The notes: generated by a model not told the origin, from the sequence alone. 64,000 nucleotides of DNA from Flavobacterium pectinovorum (GCF_006438875.1 NZ_RCZH01000004.1:62001-126000); one strand, 5' to 3'; positions 32,273 to 42,733 are shown, numbered from the stretch's first letter. Translations and numbers: made by a program.

Positions 32273-34621
32273 ATGATTCAGAAAAGATATTCAATTTGTT
32301 TACTTGCCTTATTAGCAGTCTTATTTTATACACCACTTGCCTACTCGCAAACTGCTCCTCCAAAAGCTGAAACCAAATCTTCACTATTTCAGGAAAGTGC
32401 TACCGATAGTGATTATTTAATGGCGATCGAAAAAGCCGGAGAAGTACTGGAATCGGCTCACAATGACACTGAATTTGACGGAAACAGTCATCACTTATTT
32501 GGCGAAATCAAAAGAACGCAAAACAAACTTGATCTTATTCTTGCGAGTTTAAAAGGTGCAAATCCTAATATCCGCAACCAACAAATGTATCGTATTGTCC
32601 TGAAAGAAATCGAACAGGAACTTAACGAACAAAATACGGCAATCAATTCGCGCAATTTGGCTCTCGAAAAAATCAAGGGACGAGTTATCGATTTACGCAA
32701 GGATAAAACCCTAATGGGACTTTTGAAAGATACGATTCGACGTAACCAATTTAAAAAAGAATTTGCCAATCTTAAAAACAGATACCTAAGCACGGACAGT
32801 TTAATGACCAAAAATCAGGGCATTCTAAACAAAAATAAAAAGCTGACCGTAGAAAGAAAAATTGCCGTTTCGAATGCTTTAATTACTGTCGAAAGTAAGT
32901 TGGAGCAATCCGGAATCAGCATGCTGAAAAAAGAATATCCTGCTTTATGGAGCACAAGCGATTCTACGGCTAAAAAAATCGTAGGCAAAAACATTAAAGC
33001 CAAAATCATTATAGAAGAAAATGTAGCCGCATATTACCTGAGTTACAGAGCCGGCGGATTAATTTCTTTGGTTTTGTTAATGAGTTTATTGGGTTGGTAC
33101 ATTTCACGCAATTTAAAATACCTTAAAAATAACGGACACGCAGAGAATCTTTCTCAATTTAATTTTAAATATTTAAATCGAGGTGTTATAATTCCCGTTG
33201 CTGTCATTGGTTTAAACATTGCCGTTGTGAGCAATTTGTATGCTCCTGCGATGTTTATCGAACTAATTCAGTTGGTACTCCTGGGACTTATTACTTTTCT
33301 TTTCAAGAATAGCTGGTCAAAAAATTCAATGCGCAATTGGGTACTTCTTTTAGTCTTATTCTTTGTGCTGTGTTTCTTAGATTTATTTATTGCAGTTGGT
33401 TTTATACAGCGTTGTGCCTTTATCGCAATCAATATTCTGGGAATTCGTTACGGTTTAGTTCAGATCAAAACGATAAAAGATCAGCTTTATATTAAGGGAT
33501 TCTTCAAATGGGCTACAATCATTTTTATTGGTCTGAATGTTCTGGCGATCCTTAATAATATTTTCGGAAGAGTTTCATTGGCCAATATGTTAAGTCTTAC
33601 CGCTTTTATATCTATTACCCAGATTGTTGCCTTAAGCGTACTTTTGATAATAGTGTTGGAAATTATTCTTTTACAGATTTACACCACAAGAATTAAGCGC
33701 GATATCGAAAAGATTTTTGATTATGAAACATTATCAGATACGCTGAAAAAACCTTTTATCATCGTTATTAGTTATATGTGGATTGTTGTAATCGCAGCCA
33801 ATTTGAACATTTGGGAATCGTTGCGTGCCAGTTTAATCTCGCTGTTAAGTCACCCAAATACGATTGGAAGCATCACTTTTACTTTAGGAAACATTGTATT
33901 GTTTTTTATCATCATTTGGCTCGCGCATTTATTACAAAATTATGTCGCTTACTTCTTTGGAGAAGTTGATGACGAAAACGAAGAAAACATCAATAAAAGG
34001 CAACATTCAAAACTGCTTATCACACGATTGGTTGTACTAATTAGTGGATATCTTCTTGCCGTTGCAGCGTCCGGAATGCCATTAGACAAACTAAGTATTT
34101 TATTAGGAGCATTAGGAGTTGGTGTTGGACTTGGATTGCAGAGTGTGGTTAATAATTTCGTTTCGGGAATTATTTTAATTTTCGATAAACCGATACAAAT
34201 TGGAGACGTTATCAATATAAGTTCTGACTCTGGTCGTGTAAAATCGATGGGATTGCGAACCACTAAAATTAACTCTGCAAATGGTGCAGAAATTATTATT
34301 CCGAATGGTAATTTATTGTCACAAAACATTACCAACTGGACTTATACAGACAATTTTAAATTGGTAGAAATTGCCATTGAAGTCAGCGGCGAAATTATGC
34401 CCGAAGAAATTAATACGCTAATATTAGAATCTCTGGAAAGTATGGAGTTAGTGAATAATACTAAGGCTCCACAGATTTATTATACAGCTATTGCCGATGG
34501 AAAATTCAAATTACAAGTAAAATTCTGGTGCAGTATTTACCGTACCGAAGAAACAATAAGCAGTGCCAGACAAATGCTTTACAGTAATTTTAAAGCTAAA
34601 GGTTTGACTTTATCCACCTAG
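32273..34621 (+). CDS. MscS family mechanosensitive ion channel, large type
   Basis: The 782-residue protein has a signal peptide (1-25, ending LAYSQ) and a periplasmic coiled region to about 260. About eight further helices follow, then the MscS core: a pore helix rich in Gly/Ala (LLGALGVGVGLGLQSVVNNFVSG) and the beta domain FDKPIQIGDVINI...GRVKSMGLRTTKI...IIIPNGNLLSQNITNW. This matches MscK/MscM-like channels that release solutes on osmotic downshock. A -7 box TACTTTTG lies at 32241-32248. The promoter is 110 bp from the transposon end, so the insertion may affect upstream control. Confidence 0.93.
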   Translation: MIQKRYSICLLALLAVLFYTPLAYSQTAPPKAETKSSLFQESATDSDYLMAIEKAGEVLESAHNDTEFDGNSHHLFGEIKRTQNKLDLILASLKGANPNIRNQQMYRIVLKEIEQELNEQNTAINSRNLALEKIKGRVIDLRKDKTLMGLLKDTIRRNQFKKEFANLKNRYLSTDSLMTKNQGILNKNKKLTVERKIAVSNALITVESKLEQSGISMLKKEYPALWSTSDSTAKKIVGKNIKAKIIIEENVAAYYLSYRAGGLISLVLLMSLLGWYISRNLKYLKNNGHAENLSQFNFKYLNRGVIIPVAVIGLNIAVVSNLYAPAMFIELIQLVLLGLITFLFKNSWSKNSMRNWVLLLVLFFVLCFLDLFIAVGFIQRCAFIAINILGIRYGLVQIKTIKDQLYIKGFFKWATIIFIGLNVLAILNNIFGRVSLANMLSLTAFISITQIVALSVLLIIVLEIILLQIYTTRIKRDIEKIFDYETLSDTLKKPFIIVISYMWIVVIAANLNIWESLRASLISLLSHPNTIGSITFTLGNIVLFFIIIWLAHLLQNYVAYFFGEVDDENEENINKRQHSKLLITRLVVLISGYLLAVAASGMPLDKLSILLGALGVGVGLGLQSVVNNFVSGIILIFDKPIQIGDVINISSDSGRVKSMGLRTTKINSANGAEIIIPNGNLLSQNITNWTYTDNFKLVEIAIEVSGEIMPEEINTLILESLESMELVNNTKAPQIYYTAIADGKFKLQVKFWCSIYRTEETISSARQMLYSNFKAKGLTLST

Positions 34622-34633
34622 AAAAAATATCTC

Positions 34634-34670
34634 AAAAGCCTTCTTATTGCTACAATCTGACGGCTTTTTT
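34634..34670 (+). terminator. Probable terminator after the MscS gene
   Basis: AAAAGCC (34634-34640) pairs with GGCTTTT (34662-34668), followed by Ts; the loop is long (21 nt), so it is weaker than others in the window. Confidence 0.55.
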
Positions 34671-34878
34671 AATTACTTTTATAACATCGAATTTCATTTT
34701 TCCAAATGATTATAAAGAAAAAGAATACCTGGTTTAAAATGCTCTTTGAATGGAGAGGTTCCGTTTTGCCACAACTTCTCCCAAGACTTCTATAAATCTA
34801 TATTTCTATGTGTTAAAGATAAATATACACAACGAATTATTTTAAAAATGATATTGAACATCCCAATTATATTCGGTT

Positions 34879-35571
34879 ATGAATAGAGTATTATTAGTTG
34901 AAGACGATCCCAGAGTGGCTTCCTTTATTTCGAGAGGACTCGAAGAAAATCTCTATCAGGTCAAAACGGTTTCCAAAGGTTATGATGCTATCAATGAAGT
35001 CATGGAAAATGATTTCGATATTATTATTCTCGATATCATGCTTCCGGACATTACCGGATTTGAGGTTTGTGAAGTTTTACGAAACAGGAAAATAATTGTT
35101 CCAATACTTATTTTGAGTGCATTAGATACGCCACATGAAAAAGTAAAAGGACTGCAATCCGGTGCCGATGATTATCTGGCAAAGCCCTTTTTGTTTGAAG
35201 AACTTCTGGCGAGAATAAACGCTCAGCTTCGTCGTGCCGAATTTAGTACAGGAATATTAGACTTTCAATCTTATGCCGGAATTGAGATTAATATGAAAGA
35301 ACAAAGCGCCACGAGAGACGGAAAAGAGCTCAACTTATCTTCGAGAGAACTTAAGCTTTTAATATTTTTTATGAAAAACAGAGAAACTGCTTTATCGCGA
35401 ATTGCCATTGCTCAGGCAGTTTGGAATCTTGATCTTGACATGAATTCTAATACTGTAGATGTCTACATCAATTATCTTCGAAATAAAGTCGACAAAAACT
35501 TCGCCACGCCATTAATTCATACCATAAAAGGAACAGGATATATGCTGAAACAAAAAAATCATGAATCTTAA
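34879..35571 (+). CDS. OmpR/PhoB family response regulator
   Basis: The 230-residue protein has a receiver domain with acidic pocket (Glu8, Asp9, Asp10), phospho-acceptor Asp52 in IIILDIMLPDITG and Lys102 in AKPF. A winged-helix output domain follows (LNLSSRELKLLIFFMKN, NTVDVYINYLRNKVDK, IHTIKGTGYML). It overlaps the sensor kinase gene by 11 bp, so the two form an operon. The Oar-like receptor downstream is a possible target, but this is guesswork. Confidence 0.94.
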   Translation: MNRVLLVEDDPRVASFISRGLEENLYQVKTVSKGYDAINEVMENDFDIIILDIMLPDITGFEVCEVLRNRKIIVPILILSALDTPHEKVKGLQSGADDYLAKPFLFEELLARINAQLRRAEFSTGILDFQSYAGIEINMKEQSATRDGKELNLSSRELKLLIFFMKNRETALSRIAIAQAVWNLDLDMNSNTVDVYINYLRNKVDKNFATPLIHTIKGTGYMLKQKNHES

Positions 35572-36928
35572 AAACAAACTGGCGGTTAATTCCAGTTTGC
35601 TTTTTGCCTTTACGGTTGGACTTGTAATGGCGGGTTCTTTCCTGTTGTTTAGAACTCATATGAAAGATCTTTATTATGATAATTTGGAAGATCATGCGAT
35701 GACAACGGCTCTTTTTTATTTTGAAAAAGACGAAATCAAAGAGATTAACAGCGCGCGTTATCATCAAATCGAAATACAATACAATCGGATAAATAACGAA
35801 TCGATAAGGGTTTATGATGCCAAAACAAAAAAGCTTTTTGTGCACGATAATATTAATATTGAGTTAAATGATCAATATTTGAATCTGATTAAAAAAGAAA
35901 AAATAGCACATTTTAAACTCAATGGCAGACAATTTGTAGGTTTATTTTATAAAGACAATCAGGGTGATTTCATCATTATAGTTTCTGGAATTGACAGCGC
36001 CGGAAATAGACAATTGGAGATTTTGGGCATTATGTTTATTCTTTTTTATCTCGCCGGAATTCCGATAAATTATCTTTTGGGAACATTTTTAGCCAAACAA
36101 ACTTTTCTGCCTTTTGAGCGCGTTATAGCAAAAGTAAATACCATAACGACCGAAAATCTTCATTCGAGATTAGAAGTTCCTCAAACAAGCGGAAAAGACG
36201 AAATTAAAGAACTTATTACCACTTTTAATTATCTCTTAGAGAGATTGGAAAGCGGAATAATGATACAAAACAACTTTTTGAAAAATGCTTCACATGAATT
36301 AAAGACGCCGCTTACGATTATTATTGGCGATATTGATGTTTCGTTGCAACAGCCAAGAACAAATGAGCAATACGAGCAAATTTTAAAATCACTCAAAAAA
36401 GACACGTTACATTTAAAATCTACTTTGGATAGTCTTTTGGTATTATCCGGACTCGAACTTTCGGAACCACAGCAAATGGAAACGGTCAGAATTGATGAAA
36501 TATTATGGAATGTTCTCGAAAAGAAAGCCATAGAATATCCTGAGTCTAAAGTTTCGGTTAATTTTGATGCTATTGCTGATGATGAAGATTTACTTTCCAT
36601 TCATGGCAATAAACACATGATTTTTATTGCATTGTATAATATTCTCGACAACGCCATTAAGTTTTCTTCTCCAGAACAAGTTGAAGTATTTGCTTTTTCG
36701 AAAGAAGGAAAACTTCAGCTAAAAATTACAGATAAAGGACCGGGAATTTCAGAAAATGATAAAGAGTCTATTTTTGATCTCTTTTTTAGAAGCGATAATA
36801 CAAGACATATTCAAGGTCAGGGATTAGGACTTTTTATAACGATACAAATTCTAAAACTCCATAATATTAACGTAATAGTAGATTCTGAATTAGAAAAAGG
36901 AACTTCGATTTCTTTGGTGTTTCCTTAA
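35561..36928 (+). CDS. Membrane sensor histidine kinase
   Basis: The protein has 455 residues: helix 1 (about 9-30), a periplasmic sensor of about 120 residues, helix 2 (about 152-176), a HAMP-like linker, the dimerisation domain with His245 in ASHELKTPLT, and an ATPase domain with N box (LDNAIKFS), G1 (DKGPGIS) and G2 (GQGLGLF). It phosphorylates the OmpR-type regulator encoded just upstream. The sensor region shows no named domain, so the signal is unknown. Confidence 0.94.
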   Translation: MNLKNKLAVNSSLLFAFTVGLVMAGSFLLFRTHMKDLYYDNLEDHAMTTALFYFEKDEIKEINSARYHQIEIQYNRINNESIRVYDAKTKKLFVHDNINIELNDQYLNLIKKEKIAHFKLNGRQFVGLFYKDNQGDFIIIVSGIDSAGNRQLEILGIMFILFYLAGIPINYLLGTFLAKQTFLPFERVIAKVNTITTENLHSRLEVPQTSGKDEIKELITTFNYLLERLESGIMIQNNFLKNASHELKTPLTIIIGDIDVSLQQPRTNEQYEQILKSLKKDTLHLKSTLDSLLVLSGLELSEPQQMETVRIDEILWNVLEKKAIEYPESKVSVNFDAIADDEDLLSIHGNKHMIFIALYNILDNAIKFSSPEQVEVFAFSKEGKLQLKITDKGPGISENDKESIFDLFFRSDNTRHIQGQGLGLFITIQILKLHNINVIVDSELEKGTSISLVFP

Positions 36929-36980
36929 ATAATTGTTGGGTATAATTAATTTCAACTCCCACAAAGTAACCACAATTATT

Positions 36981-37080
36981 GTCATCCCGAGGCACGAGGG
37001 ATCTCCGTAAGTAGCTCGACAAAGATTGGCGATTTTGATTGCGGCGTATCTTGCGGAGATCCCTCGTGCCTCGGGATGAC
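36981..37080. repeat. Palindromic element with 27 bp perfect arms
   Basis: Arms 36981-37007 and 37054-37080 are exact reverse complements, starting GTCATCCCGAGGCACGAGGG. The 46 bp centre contains CTCGACAAAGATTGGCGA, which also occurs in related elements at 37,350, 44,450 and 47,105. No gene lies in 36929-37753. Confidence 0.95.
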
Positions 37081-37138
37081 AAAAATGCGCAGACTAACTT
37101 TGACAAAAGTTGAAAGCCTGAAAATTAGATTTTTTTTC

Positions 37139-37237
37139 TTTCTCGCAGATTGAGCAGATTGAGCGGATCTAATTTTAAATTTGCGTAATCTAAATTGGGC
37201 AAAAAAAATCTGCCAAATCTGCTCAATCTGCGAGAAA
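37139..37237. repeat. Palindromic element of the CGCAGATT family
   Basis: Arms TTTCTCGCAGATTGAGCAGA plus TT (37139-37160) and their exact complement (37216-37237) bound a centre with more AGATT/AATCT words. It is related to the units of the 25.9 kb array and to the element at 41,170. Confidence 0.9.
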
Positions 37238-37312
37238 AAATTCAACACATAGAAAGATAAGGTTTGAATCCTAGAATTTAAGGAACTATAATAAAAGCAT
37301 AAAGCTGTCTCC

Positions 37313-37429
37313 TTTGTCATTTCGACCGAAGGGAGAAATCACACTCGCGATTCGACAAAGAGTGGCGATTTTGATTGCGTCCCGAAGCTTATGGATAATG
37401 TGATTTCTCCCTTCGGTCGAAATGACAAA
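37313..37429. repeat. Palindromic element with 31 bp perfect arms
   Basis: Arms 37313-37343 and 37399-37429 are exact complements, with TTTGTCATTTCGACCGAAGG at the left end. The centre has TTCGACAAAGAGTGGCGA, like the 36,981 element. The remaining 37430-37753 is an AT-rich leader of the receptor gene; TAATTTTG near 37656 is a possible -7 box. Confidence 0.95.
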
Positions 37430-37753
37430 ATTGCGATTCTAACCGCAAAAATATTTTTTACAATGCATTTTTCGGTACGAAAGTACTATTCAATGATATC
37501 CGTTTTTTACAATCGGTAACATTTACATAACACTCTAATCTTTTTCTAATCTACTTCAAATACAAACCTAATCTACTTATTTTTAGCAATTTGTATAAAC
37601 GATTGATTTTAAAGACCTAACTCCTTTAAACAGAAATAACACGTTCATAATTTTGCGTTAACAATGAATATTTTTATCATTTTAAGTTAACAAAAGCATT
37701 AAATCTTATCGAAACAAACTGGGTTTCTTTGTCAAATAAAAACTAAAAACAAC

Positions 37754-40700
37754 ATGACAAAACTAAAACTCTTTTTTTCGGCATTTATGCTTCTTGTTAT
37801 GGGAAACATTTTTGCTCAAATTACAACCTCATCATTATCCGCAAAGGTTAACGATGGAACCAGCCCACTTACTGAAGCTGAGGTTACATTAACACATTTA
37901 CCTACCAACGCTGTTTACAGAGGTACAACTGATAAACAAGGTAGATTTAGTTTCGAAAATTTAAATGCCGGCGGTCCTTATGAACTGGAAATTAAAAGTT
38001 CAGCTACCAAAGATTATTCTAATGCACAAATATTTTTAGCACTTGGTGACAATGATTTGCCAACAATTGTGGTGAATAAAGCAGATAACAATGTATTGGA
38101 AGAAGTTGTAATTACGAGTTCTAAACCGTCATCAAAAAATAACGGAACCAATATTAGCGAAAGACAAGTAAACGGTCTTCCGTTAATAAACAGAGGAATT
38201 CAGGATGTTACAAAACTGGTTCCACAGAGTTCTAACAACTCTTTTGCAGGAACAAATTTCAGATACAATAACGTCACTATTGACGGTTCTATAAATAATG
38301 ATGCAATTGGTTTCAGCCCATCATTGGGTGGTCAATCCGGAACTTCCGGAATGCCTGGAAGCAGTACACGATCAAATTCTATCAGCTTAGATGCGATTCA
38401 GGATATTCAGGTTTATATCGCTCCTTATGATATTAAACTAGGAAATTTTCTTGGAGGAAGTGTAAATGCAGTTACTCGCAGCGGTACAAACACAGTAAGC
38501 GGATCTATTTACAGTTATGGCAGAAGTGCCGCAATTACAGGTCCAAATAATGCAGGTGACGGTTCAAAAATGCCAAGCTCTTTTGGTGATTATCAAGTTG
38601 GTTTCAGATTAGGTTTGCCAATTATTAAGGATAAACTTTTCTTCTTTACCAATATGGAATATGCTGAAAGAACGGATCCATTATTTTATAATGCAGGACA
38701 AACCAATTCTGCCGGAAAACTGACTTCATTAGTTGATAATGCTACTGCAGAACAGATTTCGAATTTCGTAAAAACAAACTACGGATTTGACACAGGAAGT
38801 TATGGTGCCTACAATAACTTTGCGAAAAGTCAAAAATTCTTCAATAAATTAGATTGGAAAATTAGCGACAAACACTCTCTTTCGTTAAGAAACAATACAG
38901 TAATTTCTGAAGCTTCAAACTTAGAGCGTGATGCGGCAAACTTCAGATTTTCAAGCATGGATTTTACACAAAAAAACCAATCTATTAGTACAGTTTTAGA
39001 ATTAAAAAGTCATTTCAACAGTCAATGGTCAAACTCCTTTATTGCAAGTTACTCGGCAATTAAAGATTATCGTGATCCAAAATCAAGCAATATCATGTTT
39101 CCTCAAACAGAAATTGGTTACAAAGGAGGAACAATTTTCTTAGGAAATGATCGTGAAGCAACTGTATTTAATATGAAACAAAATACAGCCGAAATCACAG
39201 ATAATCTTACGTATAAAACAGGAAATCATACCTTCTTATTTGGTACTCACAACGAGTTTTACGACATCAATTACGGATTTGTAAATGCGCTTAACGGAAG
39301 AGTTTCATACAAATCACTAGATGATTTCTACAACAAACTTCCTTCTCGTGTTCGTGGAACTTATCCATTTGATGGTTCTACAAGAGATGAAATTTTCAAT
39401 AATCCGTATGCTAAATTCAAAGTAAACTTATATAGTGTTTATGCACAGGATGAGATCAGAATTGGCAGTAAATTGAAAGTTACTCCAGGTGTAAGAGTTG
39501 ATTATACGGACTTGCCAAACAAACCTAAATTAAGCCCGCAAGTTCAAAATTCTCCGGCAGATCCAAACTACGGTACAACATATAATTATACGCCATTAAG
39601 CCAAATCAACAACAATTTCTTCAGCACTGCTTTAGTGTCTCCAAGAATAGGATTTACTTATAATGTTGACGAAGACAAAACATTGGTTATTAGAGGAGGT
39701 TCAGGAGTATTTACAGGACGTATTCCTTTTGCATGGTTAGGATATGCTTACTATAATGACGGTGTAGGTTATGGAAGTTATGACAAAAACAACTTAACTC
39801 CGGCTCAGGTTGCGGCAGCGGGAGATCCATTGGCAGCAAACGGATTAAACGGATATCACGATGCAACGCCAAAAGTTCAGGCAGATTTAGTAGACAACAA
39901 ATTCAAAATGCCATCAGTTTTAAGAAACTCATTGGCGATCGATAAAATTATTGACGGATATAAATTTACGACCGAAGGTATCTACACAAAAGTAATTCGT
40001 GATCTTGAATTTCAACAAGTAAATAAGTTAGACAATCCAACTTATTTCTCTTACGATACCAATCACCAAATGCCAATTTATGCGGCAAATATCAACCCGG
40101 CTTTTTCAAATGCTTACTTATTGTCAAACACAAGCAAAGGGTACAGATATAGCATTACAGAAATGGTTTCAAAAACATATGATTTTGGTCTTAACTTTAT
40201 GGTTGCTTATACTTACGGAGATTCTCGCGATGTTACAAACGGAATTCGTAACTCTATGGAAAGTAACTTCCAAATGAACCAATCATTGACACCAAATGAT
40301 CCTCAATTGGCAACTTCAAACTTTAATATCAAACACAGAATCGTTTCGAATGTTGGATATGCAGTAAAATTGGCTGATAACAATACTTTCTCTGCCAATG
40401 TATATTTTAATGCACAATCAGGAAACCCGTTCTCTTGGGGATTTGTAAACTCAACAATTGCAGGAACCGGACAAGCAGCAGGATTGGCTTATATCTTTAA
40501 AGATGCAACAGAAGCAGCTAAATATATCGGCGTAAGTTCAACAGGAGTTACGTCGGCTACAGCAGCACAACAAGTAGCAGATTACGAAGCATTTGTTAAC
40601 GGAAATGATTATTTAAAAAGCAGAAGAGGAACTTTTACCCAAAGAAACGGTGATACAACACCGTGGAATATTCAGGCAGATTTGAAATTAATGGATGAAA

Positions 40701-40969
40701 TCAAAGTTACAAAAGTAGGTACATTCCAAATCTCATTCAGCATGGCAAACGTTGGTAACCTTATCAACAAAGATTGGGGAAGAAGCTACTTTGTTCCAAA
40801 TACATACAATTCAACAGCGAGCCTTGGTTTAACAAAATCAGGAAACCTTGGAGGTGTTGCCACTGGTGATCCAACATATACTTTCCAAAAACCAGCATCA
40901 GCGCCTTATACTGTAGATCAGTTAGCGTCAAGATTTCAGGGACAATTGGGGGTTAGATATTCGTTCTAA
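37754..40969 (+). CDS. Oar-like TonB-dependent outer membrane receptor
   Basis: The 1,071-residue protein starts with a signal peptide (1-22, ending NIFAQ), then a carboxypeptidase-regulatory-like beta sandwich (about 25-110). A plug-like part follows (NGLPLINRGIQDVTKLVP, YNNVTIDGS, SGTSGMPGSST) and then a large barrel ending in GVRYSF with terminal Phe. This layout fits Oar-like receptors of Bacteroidetes. It would import an unidentified ligand using TonB energy, or serve secretion or adhesion. No SusD partner follows; a terminator does. It may be controlled by the adjacent two-component pair, which is unproved. Confidence 0.9.
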   Translation: MTKLKLFFSAFMLLVMGNIFAQITTSSLSAKVNDGTSPLTEAEVTLTHLPTNAVYRGTTDKQGRFSFENLNAGGPYELEIKSSATKDYSNAQIFLALGDNDLPTIVVNKADNNVLEEVVITSSKPSSKNNGTNISERQVNGLPLINRGIQDVTKLVPQSSNNSFAGTNFRYNNVTIDGSINNDAIGFSPSLGGQSGTSGMPGSSTRSNSISLDAIQDIQVYIAPYDIKLGNFLGGSVNAVTRSGTNTVSGSIYSYGRSAAITGPNNAGDGSKMPSSFGDYQVGFRLGLPIIKDKLFFFTNMEYAERTDPLFYNAGQTNSAGKLTSLVDNATAEQISNFVKTNYGFDTGSYGAYNNFAKSQKFFNKLDWKISDKHSLSLRNNTVISEASNLERDAANFRFSSMDFTQKNQSISTVLELKSHFNSQWSNSFIASYSAIKDYRDPKSSNIMFPQTEIGYKGGTIFLGNDREATVFNMKQNTAEITDNLTYKTGNHTFLFGTHNEFYDINYGFVNALNGRVSYKSLDDFYNKLPSRVRGTYPFDGSTRDEIFNNPYAKFKVNLYSVYAQDEIRIGSKLKVTPGVRVDYTDLPNKPKLSPQVQNSPADPNYGTTYNYTPLSQINNNFFSTALVSPRIGFTYNVDEDKTLVIRGGSGVFTGRIPFAWLGYAYYNDGVGYGSYDKNNLTPAQVAAAGDPLAANGLNGYHDATPKVQADLVDNKFKMPSVLRNSLAIDKIIDGYKFTTEGIYTKVIRDLEFQQVNKLDNPTYFSYDTNHQMPIYAANINPAFSNAYLLSNTSKGYRYSITEMVSKTYDFGLNFMVAYTYGDSRDVTNGIRNSMESNFQMNQSLTPNDPQLATSNFNIKHRIVSNVGYAVKLADNNTFSANVYFNAQSGNPFSWGFVNSTIAGTGQAAGLAYIFKDATEAAKYIGVSSTGVTSATAAQQVADYEAFVNGNDYLKSRRGTFTQRNGDTTPWNIQADLKLMDEIKVTKVGTFQISFSMANVGNLINKDWGRSYFVPNTYNSTASLGLTKSGNLGGVATGDPTYTFQKPASAPYTVDQLASRFQGQLGVRYSF

Positions 40970-40999
40970 CAAAGACAGTGTTTATTTTTTATTTTTTTT

Positions 41000-41036
41000 G
41001 TCCGCCAGTTTCAATTATGGAACTGGCGGACTTGTT
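41000..41036 (+). terminator. Terminator after the Oar-like gene
   Basis: GTCCGCCAGTT (41000-41010) pairs with AACTGGCGGAC (41021-41031), followed by TTGTTTTAT. Confidence 0.8.
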
Positions 41037-41169
41037 TTATAGAAACTCCGTAAATCAGCTTGCCAATTTTAATTCACTCAGAAATAACTGTTCCATCGGA
41101 ACATCTCATCGGTAGCCAAATAAATTGATGTTTTTTTTACCACAGATTTTACAGATTAAAAAGATTTAG

Positions 41170-41246
41170 TTTCACGCAGATGTTGCAGATTTATTATAAT
41201 TATAATCTGTATATATCTGCTTAAATCTTTTTAAATCTGCGTGAAA
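41170..41246. repeat. Palindromic element of the CGCAGATT family
   Basis: TTTCACGCAGAT (41170-41181) pairs with ATCTGCGTGAAA (41235-41246), with inner AT-rich symmetry (TTATAATTATAAT). It is the same arm sequence as the tandem array units. No gene is seen in 41037-41464. Confidence 0.9.
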
Positions 41247-41421
41247 GACTCTTAGCGAAATTCAATGCATATCTTAACAGCCAAAAAGAAAATGAGATTA
41301 AACGCTGCTATTTTGTGCCTTTGCAAGAGATTTATTCGTCATATCAGTATAGCTTTTAACTTAATGATACATTGATTTTCTCGGATATGTGTATAAAATA
41401 ATTCCAAAAAATAAAAATAAT

Positions 41422-41443
41422 TATACCGATTGGTATATATTTG
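41422..41443 (+). promoter_or_regulatory. TetR operator copy 1 overlapping a -7 box
   Basis: The palindrome TATACCGATTGGTATA (41422-41437) is followed by, and overlaps, the -7 box TATATTTG (41436-41443) of the TetR gene starting at 41465. Binding here would block its own promoter. Identical copies lie at 42083 and 42734. Confidence 0.85.
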
Positions 41444-41464
41444 CAGTATTATATTTTGAATATC

Positions 41465-42055
41465 ATGAGTAAAGCCGAAAGAACCAAGCAATTTATTATC
41501 GAACAGACCGCTCCTCTTTTTAATATGAAAGGATATAATGGCACGTCTATGAGTGATATTACCGAAGCTACCGGACTGACAAAAGGCAGTATTTATGGCA
41601 ATTTTGAAAATAAAGATGAGGTTGCCCTTGCCGCATTTAAGTATAATGTGAAGAAATTGCAAGATGCATTTGGACAGGAAATTGACAAACAAAATACCTT
41701 CAAAGACAAACTACTGGTTTATCCCCGACTCTACTCTAACTATCTGGATCTTAGAGTGACAAAAGGTGGATGCCCAATCTTAAATACCGCCACAGAAGCT
41801 GACGATACGCACCCGATTCTTAGAAAAAACGTAGAACAAATTATTCTTTTCTGGAAAAAAAGAATAATACAATTCATAGAACAAGGCATTCTTGCAGGCG
41901 AGTTTAAAGCGAAAGATATAAATCCGGAAAGAACGGCATTAACAATAATTGCACTTATTGAAGGCGGTGTAATGATCTCAAAAATAACAGGAAATTTAGA
42001 AGATCTATCGACCGTAATGCTTTCAGTAAATAAAGTCATCGAAGACTTGGAATAA
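41465..42055 (+). CDS. TetR/AcrR family regulator of a three-gene regulon
   Basis: The start is ATG 41465 (MSKAERTKQF). An upstream ATG at 41441 is too close to the -7 box to be transcribed. The helix-turn-helix is MSDITEATGLTKGSIYGNFENKDEVALAAF. The C-terminal part (about 140 residues) resembles the YcdC/TetR_C type, with GGCPILNTATEADDTHP. Each of this gene, the thioesterase and the DHA2 pump has an identical 16 bp palindrome at its front, so this protein very likely represses all three. The inducer is unknown. Confidence 0.92.
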   Translation: MSKAERTKQFIIEQTAPLFNMKGYNGTSMSDITEATGLTKGSIYGNFENKDEVALAAFKYNVKKLQDAFGQEIDKQNTFKDKLLVYPRLYSNYLDLRVTKGGCPILNTATEADDTHPILRKNVEQIILFWKKRIIQFIEQGILAGEFKAKDINPERTALTIIALIEGGVMISKITGNLEDLSTVMLSVNKVIEDLE

Positions 42056-42082
42056 AACAACAAGTATTTTTTTACCATAAAA

Positions 42083-42098
42083 TATACCGATTGGTATA
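42083..42098. promoter_or_regulatory. TetR operator copy 2
   Basis: TATACCGATTGGTATA is identical to the site at 41422 and lies 22 bp before the thioesterase ATG. Confidence 0.85.
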
Positions 42099-42120
42099 AT
42101 AAATTAAAATCAAACCAAAA

Positions 42121-42570
42121 ATGGAAACAATTTCGAGATTACAAGAACTGCAAAACCACATTGACAGAGAATTTACCGCATCGCCTTCACCTTTTATGCT
42201 TTGGATGAAACCTGTTGTTATTGCTGCCGAAGAAGGAAGTGTAACTTTTAAATATCTGGTCAGAGAAGAGATGACAAATCCAATAAAAACCCTTCACGGC
42301 GGAGTCACAGCAGCAATTGCAGACGATTGCATTGGCGCAACAATGTTTTCTTATAATGAAGATAGTTTCTATATCACGATAAATCTTGTTGTTGATTATT
42401 TCGCTCCAGCAAAAGTTGGAGACATCATTTTCGCCAAAACATCGGTTACCAAAAAAGGAAAACAACTCGTAAATGCACAATGCGAAATTTGGAACGAAGA
42501 TCAAACAAGAGTAATCGCAAAAGCTTCTACAAATCTACTTAAGACGGAACTTTCTAAAAGAAACTCTTAA
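42121..42570 (+). CDS. PaaI-type hotdog thioesterase
   Basis: The 149-residue protein shows the PaaI/YbgC-like hotdog pattern, with the active-site region LHGGVTAAIADDCIGATMF and the following strands ITINLVVDYFAPAKVGDIIFA. Members hydrolyse acyl- or aryl-CoA esters in the cytosol. It has its own copy of the TetR operator and lies between the regulator and the efflux pump, so it is likely induced with them, perhaps to handle a toxic aromatic or fatty acid. The substrate is not evident. Confidence 0.88.
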   Translation: METISRLQELQNHIDREFTASPSPFMLWMKPVVIAAEEGSVTFKYLVREEMTNPIKTLHGGVTAAIADDCIGATMFSYNEDSFYITINLVVDYFAPAKVGDIIFAKTSVTKKGKQLVNAQCEIWNEDQTRVIAKASTNLLKTELSKRNS

Positions 42571-42733
42571 GCAAACTCCTCAGTAAAGCAGCTACGGTGT
42601 GAACACGACTATTGTAGATCAATTTTGAACACAAAATTGCACAAATTTTAATAGGTTAACATTGTTTGTGAAATTAATTTCATAGACGAATTAGTGACAA
42701 TTAGTGCAATTCGTGTTATTTTTTAATCAAAAA

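Noticed and set aside
41339..42078. Minus-strand frames opposite the TetR gene
   Set aside because: They are antisense shadows of the clear TetR coding region.
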